From Pestalotiopsis fici W106-1 (taxonomy: Eukaryota; Ascomycota; Sordariomycetes; Amphisphaeriales; Sporocadaceae), in the NCBI RefSeq assembly GCF_000516985.1, contig NW_006917100.1, positions 1,043,490 through 1,107,489 on the forward strand: a stretch of DNA of 64,000 nucleotides, in the 5' to 3' direction. The notes under the pieces were generated by a model. That model was given only the letters and a program-made list of their open reading frames with translations. It had not been told where the DNA came from and ran no database searches. Position numbers and translations under genes: made by a program. Positions 11,473 to 22,478 of the stretch are shown here, one piece after another (position 1 is the stretch's first letter; every line of letters begins with the position of its first letter).

Positions 11473-12028
11473 TCCATGCTTTTGTCTTTTAATGCAGTCA
11501 TTCGCCTAGCTATTCCCATACATTAGCCATAGCCCCATTCTTCCGAAGCTCTGATTGGATCGTGGGTATCGTGAGTCACCCACATCAGAATGAATCATTC
11601 TGTGAGATGGGTACAAACTACTCGAAATGGCTTTCTCATCTGCCACCATGACTCTTCAGTCGCGACCATTCGCCAATCACAACATGTTAAATTATATCTT
11701 CTAGCAGCATAGGTTGCAGTGGGCTCTGTTTATACCTGTACAGACCAATGGATGTCGTCCTTTTGGCTAGTATCATAGACCCGTAACAGTATACTATCCC
11801 CCTGTCTCGTGCAGTGCCATCTTTGCATGGCAGGGGAAGTTGGATTCTCTTGGCTTGGTCGCCCTATACTCACAGTATTGAAGAAATCCGTATATAAATG
11901 CTCAGTGACGGCTACCGGTGAAATAACAAGACAAGAGCCATTCACACGCATAAGCAGCAGCAGCAGCAACAAGAACAATCATACCTTATTCTGTGACTTT
12001 GTCTTCTCTTCTACTAGCAGTCGACACC
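11473..12028. other. Intergenic region and 5' leader of the Rei1-like gene
   Basis: No gene is supported. A short (CAG)n/(CAA)n tract at about 11952-11972 lies 60-80 bases upstream of the start codon of the following gene, probably in its 5' UTR. Confidence 0.5.
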
Positions 12029-12961
12029 ATGATAAGCGGGACATCAGCAAACGCAAGCGGCAGCTCCAGCGATACTCCCACGGGAGCATCGCAAATTGAC
12101 ACCATACAACCACCTTTATTCGAGCCATCAAAATGTTTATTTTGCAACCAAGGCAACACTGACTTTGAGTCAAATCTATCACACATGCAGTCAGCCCACG
12201 GTCTATTCATCCCTCACCGGCGGCACTTGATCGTCGAGACACAGGTCTTGATCGAGTATATTCACCTGGTCATCCACGGTTATCATGAGTGCATATGCTG
12301 TGGTACACAGCGGAGCAGCCCACTAGCGACGCAGCAACATATGCTGGGCAAAAGCCACTGTCGTTTTGATATGGAACGGGAAGATTCCGAATTTGCCGAC
12401 TTTTGGGATTTCTCGGATGGGGACAGCAGTGACGGAGATTCCGACGACCAGACCGATGACAACAATGGGCCGGATCATGGGAGGAGACGGACAATCAAGG
12501 GTCCTGCGGGCATTGTGCAATTGGATGAAGATTCTCTCAGGCTTCCATCGGGGAAGCTGATATCCAAAAACTCATCCGCCCGGCACGCCCCACAACGGGC
12601 TGAGACTAGGAAGCAACAAGCGGCCATCGAGGGCACGACTCACGATGCTGCCCGGCGCGCAAATCCAACCCCGTCTACAGCGTTGGTACCGTCACATGGA
12701 GACGCACTTAAAAGTCTCAATAGAAGTGAAAGGAGAGCAGAGGCATTCTCCGGTCAGTTGTCACGATTGAGCGAAAGTGACAGGCGAAGCCTGGTACATC
12801 TGCCGGCATCACAGCAACGCTCTATACTCACCACGCAGCAGCGGCAGGCCGAGAAGGCGCAGCGGGCCGAGCGGAGGTATCAGAGCCGCGTCGAGGGACT
12901 GGGTAACAAGACGTTACAGGCGCATTTCCGACCAGACGGTCCAGCGCGGCAAAATGGTTGA
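12029..12961 (+). CDS. Rei1/ZNF622-like C2H2 zinc-finger protein, N-terminally short
   Basis: This 310-residue protein resembles the central and C-terminal part of Rei1/ZNF622, the cytoplasmic factor that helps mature 60S ribosomal subunits. It is a single exon starting at ATG 12029 in a good context (CACC ATG). One finger is CLFC (Cys36, Cys39) with His52 and His57, followed by the family's IPHRRHL turn. The second is CICC with His104 and His110 (HMLGKSHC). An acidic Asp-rich stretch follows (residues about 125-150), then a charged C-terminal region with an AEKAQRAERRYQSR helix. The family's N-terminal finger pair is absent, so this may be a diverged paralogue and not the ribosome factor itself. 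A missed upstream exon is the alternative. GTG at 11993 opens the same frame but is not a likely start. Confidence 0.75.
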   Translation: MISGTSANASGSSSDTPTGASQIDTIQPPLFEPSKCLFCNQGNTDFESNLSHMQSAHGLFIPHRRHLIVETQVLIEYIHLVIHGYHECICCGTQRSSPLATQQHMLGKSHCRFDMEREDSEFADFWDFSDGDSSDGDSDDQTDDNNGPDHGRRRTIKGPAGIVQLDEDSLRLPSGKLISKNSSARHAPQRAETRKQQAAIEGTTHDAARRANPTPSTALVPSHGDALKSLNRSERRAEAFSGQLSRLSESDRRSLVHLPASQQRSILTTQQRQAEKAQRAERRYQSRVEGLGNKTLQAHFRPDGPARQNG

Positions 12962-15282
12962 TTTATCTAGGTAGTAATAGGAACCCATTATATTGGTGCC
13001 CAAGTCTATATGGTGTTTGTGCAATCTGGCAGCTATGAATGTCTGATAATATACGTGGTCCATTGGCGGCAGGACTATCATGGAGTGTTGCGCATTCATC
13101 TGGATAAACTCCGCTCATCTGCATAGGGCCAGCTCTTGCTGGATCTGCAAGACATTGGCGTTAGCTGAGACATGCGGCTGCTTGGTAGGCAAGAAAAGAC
13201 CTGGTCACCGCTCGTCAAGTATCGTGACGCAAACATATGTCTTCTTGAGCCTGACTTTTCAATTTGTTTTTGTTTACTTTTCAGAATTGCCATCAATCCA
13301 GTCTAGACGGATTGACCGATTGTTGGTCGATCCTCTATTCATCCTTGCAAGCTTGGACCAACACTCTGTCTTGCGAGCCAGGATGAAGCCACTGGTGTGT
13401 CGTAGGAAGCACGTAGTAGTCATTCCAATTCTTGGTGCCGCATCGACTCAGATGGGCAGTCATCAAAGCAATAATTTGGTACCATACTCTCGCGGAGCGT
13501 TGGCGGCGGTATAGTGATCAAGACGACCGGGACAATCAATGGGATATAAAGCATAGTGTTGACATTGGACATTGCAAAGCTTTAAAACGGGAAAACGAGA
13601 TGAAAGGTTAGTTTGTAGGTTGGGCAGTCTGCTAAGAAACTCGGGCGATCAACCCGGGAGACAGGCACCTGGTGGGACTTTTTTTTTTTTTCGTTTTCTT
13701 TCCCAATCAGACTATGACAGAATAGACGCCATGGCATAACAGAGCATGGGTGCCGTGTGTACTTTGTAGATCGGATCGACGCATTCGGCACTGACGGGCA
13801 ACTCAGAGATGATTTAGGTGGAGTTGTCCTTCAATAAAAAAAAGGATGTTGATCTGGGAAATGCCTAAAAGGTGCGGATGTGTCGAGAGCAACGTGGCGG
13901 GCTGTCGTATGCCGGAACTTTTGGATTCCTATTGGCTTTTTGGTGAAATGGGCAGAGACAAAGTCGCAAGTCTATCGGAGTGAGCCGGGCAGTGTTGCGT
14001 TGCTGGGGGACGTTTGTAGGTACGTAGCTGGGTCAAGGTGAGCAGGTGGTTCCTCTTTTTATTTTGTTGACTTTCTGGGCTGGACGCACGAGCTGCGGGA
14101 ATCAGGCAACGTGGTCCGGGTCCGCCAGCAGCTTGGGTTCAGAGGCTTGGGAGGTAGGTTCAGTCAAGTGTTTGGATATGTCAAGAATAACCTTGAAAAT
14201 CTGACAACAACAGAGAAATTGGGGGCAATCCCAGGTGAACCAGGTAAAAGGGAACTTCGAGACATCCAGTGATTCATATATTGAGCTTACGTGTGGCAGA
14301 CAGACAGACGGCGGTTGAATGCACGATGCTGCTGAATCAGTGGATAAGTGACTGGTAATTGACTTGCGCCTGTCTCTTAGGTCCGTCCGGGGTAAAAATG
14401 CATTCAGGTAGGTAGCCCGGTGTTGCCGTCAGGAGATGAACAGACCACCTTCTTTGGATGGAGACATGTGAACCGTTTTTTTTTTTTTTCTTTAAAGAGA
14501 AAAAGTCCACATTGGATCTGAGATGACAGCTCGTACCTCAATCCGTCCAGGTATTCCAACTTGGAATCGCCGGGGTGACGGCTGTAAATAGAATGGGTCG
14601 GTTGGTTTGCGACCGAGATCAGTGATGGGAATGACGTTTTGGGAGCTGAGCTGGTCCACTGAAATAAGCCCACAAGTCAGCGCGATCAGATCCTAGGAAA
14701 CTCCCCAAATGCGCCTATCAAGCTGGGAAGCCAGGGGAGACCCTCCCTAGCCGGGCCTAGTGCCGGAGCTTGGGAGGCACTAATCCAGATCTTTTAGGTG
14801 GTAGACATTGGGCGGCTCGTCGCAGGTTTGGCGCCAACTCTCTTTTTCCTGGAGAGAGGCGGCCTGTCGCCCTGGCAACCATCTGCGACCTGAGGGTCAA
14901 CAAAGCGCTATCACATCTTTAGTAGGCTCAGCTGCTGCTTGCATTGCCCTGCTTCTTTCTGGTGATCAATTATTCCTGTTCTTCAGAACCAACCCTCGAT
15001 CTCAAACCGCTGACCAGGTTTTTCTTGTTCGCAAGCCTCAGCTTCGGTCGCTTGCAGAAGAAAACCTCTGGGAATACAGGAACAACCTCCCAAAGAAAGC
15101 AGATCAGTAGTAGATACCTATCTACTTACATGTCCATCTTCACCAAACCCACACTTACACACGAGCCTGTAAAGGGCCCATTACCTAACTCCATCTAGTT
15201 CTCGTCCCGCCAAGTTCGTTGCTGCTGAGTACGACCACCAGGTCTCCCAATCGCCCGGCCTGACTGGCTTGCGCTGCGTGAG
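12962..15282. other. Long intergenic region upstream of the Ace2-like gene
   Basis: No gene is supported in these 2.3 kb. There are T homopolymers near 13680-13691 and 14478-14489. Several short open frames have no protein-like content. The last few hundred bases are probably promoter and 5' UTR of the transcription factor gene downstream. Confidence 0.5.
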
Positions 15283-15385
15283 GTATGTAAATATTTTGTT
15301 CAACTGATATATCTTGAGGCCTCTGGCAACAAGATCACCCGGTCAGATCACCAAAAGGAGACAAATAGACTAACAAGAGATGCAG
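15283..15385 (+). other. Probable 5' UTR intron of the Ace2-like gene
   Basis: A GTATGT donor at 15283, a GACTAAC branch site about 18 bases before the end, and a TGCAG acceptor ending at 15385 mark a 103-nt intron. It lies upstream of the start codon at 15478. No ATG upstream of it joins in frame, so it should be non-coding. Confidence 0.55.
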
Positions 15386-15477
15386 TTTCGGATCCCAAAT
15401 TGATAGCCTACACTGGCAACAATATATATCTATCGACGACAACAAACGAACCCCATTCCGGACTCGTCTCCCCCATT

Positions 15478-18004
15478 ATGCTGTCCAATCCGCCCCAGAG
15501 CGGTCTTCCGCCTCGTGGACGACACCACAAGCGGCAATACTCGACACCAAGCGCCTTCGAGACCATGAAGATCGCCCCCAGCAACCTGCCAAACCAGATG
15601 CACCCACAACAGCAACAGATGCATCACCTCCAGCAACAACCACAACAACCAGGATCAACACCAGAGGGATCACGACCACGACAAAGAATATTACATCGCC
15701 GAGGCTTGAGCATGGATATTCGACAACAACAACGACAACTGCAATCCCCAGCTATTCGGCAGGAGTTTCACAATACGGTAAGTGAACAACATACTAACCT
15801 AGGACACAACACACCACAGCATGTGCTGCGAGAAGCGCAGCAGCAACGCTTAGCACGCCCGGGCTCACAGCAAGCATTCACGAACTTGGCAACCGACGAG
15901 AACTACCTAATCTCACCTCACACAACCCCCCACTTGAACGGGTTTGAGGGGCAATGTTTTGATGGACTGCAAGCTCCCCAGAACATGAACATGTTCTCTA
16001 CTAATATTTTCACTGACTCTATGGGTTCAATGATGAAAAAGAATCAGGAGACTTACTCCGATAATATGACAGCATCTCAGGACTTCGACCTGTACCCTAC
16101 CAGTACCATGTCCACGCCTACTTTTATTACGTCTTTTTCCGATAGCCCTGGTGGCCCGGACCCTTGGACTTCAGAAGGCGAGAGCCCTCACGCCAGACGA
16201 AGCTCCCGGAGGGTAAGCAATGGAATCATGGACAGGGTAGTCAAATTTGAGACTCTTCATGTCGAAGACCCGCAGAGGCCAATTACACCACCACACCAGA
16301 ATGCAAATGGTGAGTTACGAAAGTTATATAATCTTCTTGTGGCTCCAATGACTGACTGGCCTAGATTATTTCCCAATCAGCCCCCGAGGAACATCCCATG
16401 GTGGTACCATCAAGCACCCTCGCCAGCCCCAGAGGTTCATGGATGACTATGACGAGTCCATGGAAGAGACTCTGAAGCCAAACCGGCACTCTGGCAATCG
16501 GCCCATGACGACATTTGAGGCAATGCGTCAAGCGGCAGAAGGACCTGCGTCCATGCCAGAATCACGTCGATCAAGCATTGCGCAGATGAGCACAGGTGCT
16601 TATGAGCCGCCTGTGCCGAATCCGTTCATGCAAGTACCTACAGGCATGACTATCAGCACCCAGCTTGATGGCCTGCCCGTGCCGCCGCATCCTATGAGTG
16701 CCTCGAGCAATTTCTCACAGCACGCCTCCCCAATGACACCGAGCATGGCTTCATTCGCTGGTGGTCCATTTGACCTGAAGCCAGAGCTGAGGCCCCACAT
16801 GCTCACGCAGGATGCGCTGTCTGTCAATGAGTCTCAATCGACGGAGAAGGCATCCCGTCGCAACTCTCCTCACCGCAGGACCGACTCAATAGCAAGCATC
16901 GCCAGTGCTGCGAGCATCGCAAGCCTGGACATTGAGCAGACCAGGACTACTACCGGCATTACCATTGAGGACATCCACCAGTACATTGAAGGCCCGGAGC
17001 CGAGCGACAACAAGTGGGTCTGCACTTATGATGGATGCAACAAGCGATTTGGACGAAAGGAAAACATCAAATCCCATGTGCAAACCCACCTCAACGACAG
17101 ACAGTACCAGTGCCCACATTGTCAAAAATGCTTTGTACGGCAGCACGACCTGAAGCGTCACGCCAAGATCCATACGGGTGTTAAGCCATATCCTTGCGAG
17201 TGCGGCAACAGCTTCGCTCGTCATGACGCTCTCACTCGCCACCGACAGCGCGGCATGTGTGTCGGCGCCTTTGATGGAGTTGTGCGCAAAACGGTAAAGA
17301 GGGGCCGTCCTCGTAAGCAGCGTCCCGATGTCGACGAGCGACAGGAAAAATCAGAGCGCACACGCAGGAGAAATAGGTCCACCGCTGGCTCAATATCATC
17401 TCAATCCGGATACTCGGACAGCTCGGCAGCTAACTCGCCGGAACCATTGGATCCCGACTTTAGTGACGCGCTGGATGATATCATGGACATATCAATGGGC
17501 GGAACAACCATCAGACCAAGCAGTCTGCAAGCCATGTCCTCATCTGCGCCGATGCCATCACTCAGCGCTACCGTGGCGACCTCGAGTGCCCATTCCCCGT
17601 CTGCCACCAGCATACACTCGTATGTCTCGCAGCTATCACACATGTCACTACACGCAGATCCACTCTCCGAGACCATGCCAACTCGCCCGGGCTCTCCGGC
17701 CAAGAGTGTGGCCAGCCACTATAACGAAGTTCCCGAGCTGTCCCAGTCGTCCTCGCCCCCGGTTCGGTACTTTGATGTCGACCCGAGTAATTCGCAAACC
17801 GAGCCGTTGATCACCACAGCATCGGAGAATGTGAATATTTCGGCACTCAGTGGAATTGATGATGCGGACGACGACCTGCTTCTGCAGTTTACCACTGGCG
17901 ACTTGAGCATGATGAACATGAAGCAGTTCGAGGACGGATTCAGCTCAGCCGACATGTATCCGGATGGCAGCAATCCTGATGTGTTTTTTGGAGCAGCTCT
18001 TTAA
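15478..18004 (+). CDS. C2H2 zinc-finger transcription factor, Ace2/Swi5-like
   Basis: This is a nuclear DNA-binding regulator of 809 residues. Exons are 15478-15777, 15820-16309 and 16365-18004. The first intron is only 42 nt but has GTAAGT, TACTAAC and CAG; the second is 55 nt with a TGAC branch. Three tandem fingers lie near residues 480-560: the first CTYDGC...H..H, the second CPHCQKC...H..H, and the third the short CECGNSFARHD form ending in HRQRGMC. That third finger and the following GAFDGVV are typical of Ace2/Swi5 proteins, which in yeast act at the end of the RAM and cell-separation pathway. A basic GRPRKQRP stretch follows the fingers and could be an AT-hook-like or nuclear-import motif. 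The N-terminus is Gln-rich (CAG/CAA repeats) and the C-terminus Ser-rich and acidic, as in activators. An AATAAA lies 313 bases after the stop. Confidence 0.85.
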
Positions 18005-19079
18005 ATCGGTAGCCTTTGTTGATATCCGTTTCAGCGTGGTTCGCGGTTGAGCGTATGGAATTGGTGTTTTACTTACGATGATCATGTCGGAACGTACCTT
18101 AATTAACTGCAGTGTTTATTTACTCGAGGTATAGCCTCTGTAAAAGTACGACGGGGAAATATGGTTTCAAATGGGAGTGATTTTTATGGTTGCTTATGTA
18201 AACCAGGGAGGGAGTTTGGGCCAACGGCTCATTGGCGTCGGCGTTGTAGTCGCCGCAGGTGACCTTGTTACAGACTCTTTCGGTCTCTTGGGTTTTTGTT
18301 TTTCGACTAGGAATTGAATAAAGCGATTGTGGAAGTAAGATTATCTGTACCCATGTTGTGATTGTGAATTGCTTCTTGTGCTTTACTTGTTATCAATAGA
18401 CGCTCTCTAGTACGATGAAGAACAGAATATGGCGTGATAACCCCAAAAAGGTAATTGATCATGAAAGGGGTAAGTCTTAAACCCTTGGAGGGGCAGAGCC
18501 ATATCTTTGGTGTATGAGACGTGCATATAATACACATGGAGGATTCCGAGGGGGCGGAAGGATCTGGTGCATTGCCAGTCAACGGCCGCTTGCCCAACAA
18601 GCCCCCCTCATTCGGAGCATAATGCGATACTGAAGATGGGCCTCAGGTGCGCAACGATGGCTGTTGTATGTTCGTGGGTTTGCGATGTATACGGAGCAGA
18701 AGGTTTTCGGCTCTACAATCTGCTTTTACGTTCATAAAATTCTGGTTCAACTGTCTGCCCAAACACGCTGTGAGCAATGATCAAATTTGGGCTTGGACTA
18801 CCACTTTGCATTATGCTATACAACCCCGGTACCATCCTTGCATGAAATCCGTCTGGATTATAACATGGCTTATAACATGAATGTTTGAATGCGCGATCCT
18901 TTGCCCAGGCTGTCTCAGCCTCAGCCTCGGTCTCAGTCAGCTTCGGTTGAAATGCTTATAACTATCCTGTTGGCATCTGCTCTGAATTCACAAAGGGTTC
19001 GAAATGGATAGTTCAGTCAGAGAGCGTCGAGATTTGGATAGTCGAGAATCGCCTGTGAAGCACATTGTAAATCGTAGCC
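18005..19079. other. Intergenic region
   Basis: This holds the 3' UTR of the Ace2-like gene and the promoter of the secreted-protein gene. An imperfect CTCAGCCTCGGTCTCAG-type repeat at about 18909-18940 precedes the latter. No gene is supported. Confidence 0.5.
18317..18322 (+). terminator. Candidate polyadenylation signal AATAAA
   Basis: A canonical AATAAA hexamer lies 313 bases downstream of the Ace2-like stop codon on the coding strand. Fungal poly(A) signals are loose, so this is only a candidate. Confidence 0.3.
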
Positions 19080-20657
19080 ATGTTTGCACCGTTTCTGCTC
19101 ATGGCTAGCTGCCTCGTGCTGGGAGGTTTTTCCAAGCCAGTAGGAGTCGATGTGGTAGCAAGTCGGTTCGAACACACAGCGATAGACTTGCCTGTGGCAA
19201 GTAGAGGGTTGCAGAAACGCGACGCAGATGTTGCGTTTGATCTCGGATTCCGTGTCACGGACAAGACGTTGTTCTCAGGGTAAGTAACGCTCACTGATTT
19301 CGTTCAATCATTCTCGTGGTATGGTTTTACCTCAACTAACACCCGTCGTTAGCACGTTCAATACGCCAAACGGCGAATCCGCAACATTGTCCCTCAACTG
19401 CGTCGACTGCCATACATGGGGAACCATTACTGCGTCGGCTTTGTTTCCAGACAGCTTTGGTGATCTCCTAGACGACTTTGGCGATCTGAACCCGCTCAAC
19501 GACGTCAGCCTGGCCTTGGGATTCAGTGGCGTGGGAGCTCGGGTCCAGGTTGACATGTCTGCTGCTGTGGACGGAACAGTCAAGATTCCCCTTTTCGTCT
19601 CAGAGACGCCTCTGGGTATTGCGGTGAGCTCTACATGGTCCTTGGGTGGGATAAAACAAGCTGACTTTTTTTTTTTCTAGATTCCTGGTACGCAGATTGG
19701 TATTGTCTTCTCGGTTGACTTGGTACTTGGTCTCTCGGGAGAAGTGGCAACCAATGCTGGCTTTGAAGTCGTCTTACCGGATTCATCTTCATTTGCACTC
19801 TCTTTGGATCCTTCGAAAGATGTTGTTGCTGATTTGTGAGTTGGACTTTGATGCTCTACAATCACAAGTCTGGAGCAGAGTTAACAACATTTAGTAATGG
19901 TATTGCCACCAGTCTTCTTCCGATCACCACTGAGATCCCGGCGAATTTGACAATGGCCCTCCAGCTTAGTGTGGAGGCAGGAGTAGAGCTGAGCGCGGCT
20001 GGGCTGTCACCTGCATTAACGGCGTTGGCTGGAGCCCTGATCAATATCCCCGAAGTGACAATCGGTGAGGGCTTTGCAACGAATGAGACCTGCCTACCAG
20101 TATTTGCAGACATTAACATCAACGCGGGCGCCTCGGTCGACATTGGCGCGGATATAGCCGGCTTCGAACTACCGGGCATCAATCCGGCAGTGTCGACGAC
20201 GTTTATCGATTTGGCGACGAGCACTTGCTTCGGTGATCAGACATTGTCGCCACCTACCGCGACTACCAGTGTTAATGCGAGTGTCGTCTGCCCCGTCGCG
20301 CTCGCGACCCAGACGATTACTACCACGCCGACGCAGTCCCTCATAGCTTGCGCCGTGTCCGAGGTGCTGTGCCCGGCAAGTTTGACGCAGGTGATCCTCG
20401 CAGAGGCAACGCAGACCATCACGACGTCAAGTTGTCCCCTTGGGCCCTGGGGTAATAGTACCATGTATGCCCAGACAGCGACGGCACTTGGTCTTGGTAC
20501 GGGAACACTAGCAGCCAAAGCCACATCAGCGCCGTCACTCAATGTAAAACAAAAAATGCCACTGCCCCTCCGACCAGGTCCGGGGTTCTTTCCGATGGCA
20601 CCGTCTCCGCTCCCTACACAAAGGTATCCTATGCAGCCTAGGCAGCCACGGCAGTAG
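19080..20657 (+). CDS. Secreted or cell-surface protein, function unknown
   Basis: The protein starts with a signal peptide (MFAPFLLMASCLVLGG) followed by a Lys-Arg site (LQKRDA) that a Kex2-like protease could cut. Exons are 19080-19279, 19353-19623, 19681-19835 and 19895-20657, giving 462 residues with consistent phases. The middle is rich in beta-type, Gly/Val/Thr segments with paired cysteines (NCVDCHTWG, ATSTCFGD). The later part is Thr/Ser-rich with TQTITT motifs, as in fungal wall proteins. I recognise no catalytic domain. The C-terminus is doubtful: after an A6 run at 20551-20556 the called frame turns Pro-rich, while the frame reached by one inserted base reads NATAPPTRSGVLSDGT and stops at 20641. 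A homopolymer error or real frameshift is possible. Confidence 0.7.
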
Positions 20658-22478
20658 GGAACATTTGAAGCGGTTCAGACATATGCAGCCATGACTACTC
20701 ATGGAAACTGACATGGAAAGGGTGAATCGCAAGATGACTGCGTTGCTCGTGTTGGTTGAGGGAGAACGAAATCAAGGGAAAATGCTCAGTTCTCGACCAA
20801 GGTGGGAGCTAATAGGTCGGACTGCCTTTGCGAGTACCGGCTTGTATGATCAACGGCCGCACAAAGTCCACTGATGTGCGCGAAAGACGTGGTTGTGACC
20901 GTAAAGTGTCCACGGAGTCCGGTGCTTCAAAAAAGAGGGGATGGTGTTGGAGAGGCGGGTTCGNNNNNNNNNNNNNNNNNNNNNNNNNNNNNNNNNNNNN
21001 NNNNNNNNNNNNNNNNNNNNNNNNNNNNNNNNNNNNNNNNNNNNNNNNNNNNNNNNNNNNNNNGGCGTTCGTATTACTTGTCGGATAGAATTTGCAGCAT
21101 GTCGCTGTATTTCCATTATAATGCATGAATATACCGTGTCGTTCTTGGCGCAAGGAGTATCAACCTCGATCGTGGTCAAGATCTTCAAGGACATGGCAGA
21201 TCATGGTGATGACATTGGTGCCTGTCAAGAATATGAGGACATTCGGGCACGTAGTTTCGGTCTCTCGGATTGCATATACGTTCCGTTATATGTCTCCTTA
21301 TAAGGCATGTTGACGTGGTCTGCCGGCCGCATGTTGCAACGTATCATGTTTGTGCAGTTTAATCGGATGCATCAATACCGAGCGATTACGAATACGGCTG
21401 GGCACAGGATCGCGCCGTCTGCAACCACGAATGCGAGACGTGACGTATTCGGCAGCTCGTGGCAGTGAACCATTCCACGACTAATGCAACCAGAAAAAGA
21501 GATGAGAAAAAGATGAAGAAAACAATCCACCAAAGGGAAAAGGGGAGGGAAGATTTGAGTTGACCCTTCGAATCATCCAGATCGCCATTTTGTTTACATA
21601 GTCTGGTTGGCCGTCAGTAAGCTTTTGGCGTATAGTCGCGCCAGTGTGTTTCAATTGGTGACAAAAGGACGGTTATCAAAGTGGCACAGCAGGTTATGGA
21701 CAAGACTCCGGCGGCTGAATGATCTCGATTCTTGGCCTCCGCTACTTGTCTACTAGATGCTGCAGCTGGGTAATGATGCAAATCCTATTGGATGCCTATG
21801 CCGAAAATGTCTGAGTATTTTCTTGCGGATTCATAATTCGCTTGCTACTGACCTTCAGGGGCACACTTTCGCTTTGATGCACTAACCGTCTTTTTAATTA
21901 ACGTCTGTTTGATATGTGGCATCCTAGGCCCCAGCAAATGAGAAGCGTTTAATGCATCTTTGACAGGCTCTAACCTACCTGGTTGGGCCGTGCCCTCTGT
22001 TAAAGATCGTGCTCGCATGGAGATAGGATCGTATTCGTAACCTTATAGCCGGGTCGTGATTCGTCCATGCATCGCCCAGTGTATGGAGCAAGAAATCTGC
22101 CAAGGTATTATCGCTCATTTTCTCAGCAGCGGCGGCCACCACCACATTCGGAGTAGTTTACCCATACTAGGCCATGGTTAAATCATGCTAATTGTGGTGG
22201 TGGAAGAGATTCCCAAAGCGCTAGACACTGGAATCTAATCTTCCAAGGTTCCCTAGCGGTAGATCAGCTTGCTCAGCACACACAGGCCGTCTCGGTGGTC
22301 TGCCGGAGGCCGGTCTTTTATCCACATGTAGGCCTGCAAATTCCAGGGTCGTATTAGTCTGAAGACAATATAACCTGCTATGAATCCGTCCCTACATGAT
22401 GACTGCTGTCCTGGTTACCCTCGGACGACAAAGATCATCACAGCCCTACACAGGCTTTGCTCATTCAGTAGTTCCGAC
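20658..22478. other. Intergenic region containing the scaffold gap
   Basis: No gene is supported on either side of the gap. The stretch after the gap up to 22478 leads into the P450 gene and should contain its promoter. A gene could be hidden only if the gap is much larger than drawn. Confidence 0.5.
20964..21063. other. 100-N scaffold gap
   Basis: Exactly 100 N characters, the conventional length for a gap of unknown size. Order and distance across it are inferred by the assembler. Confidence 0.97.
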
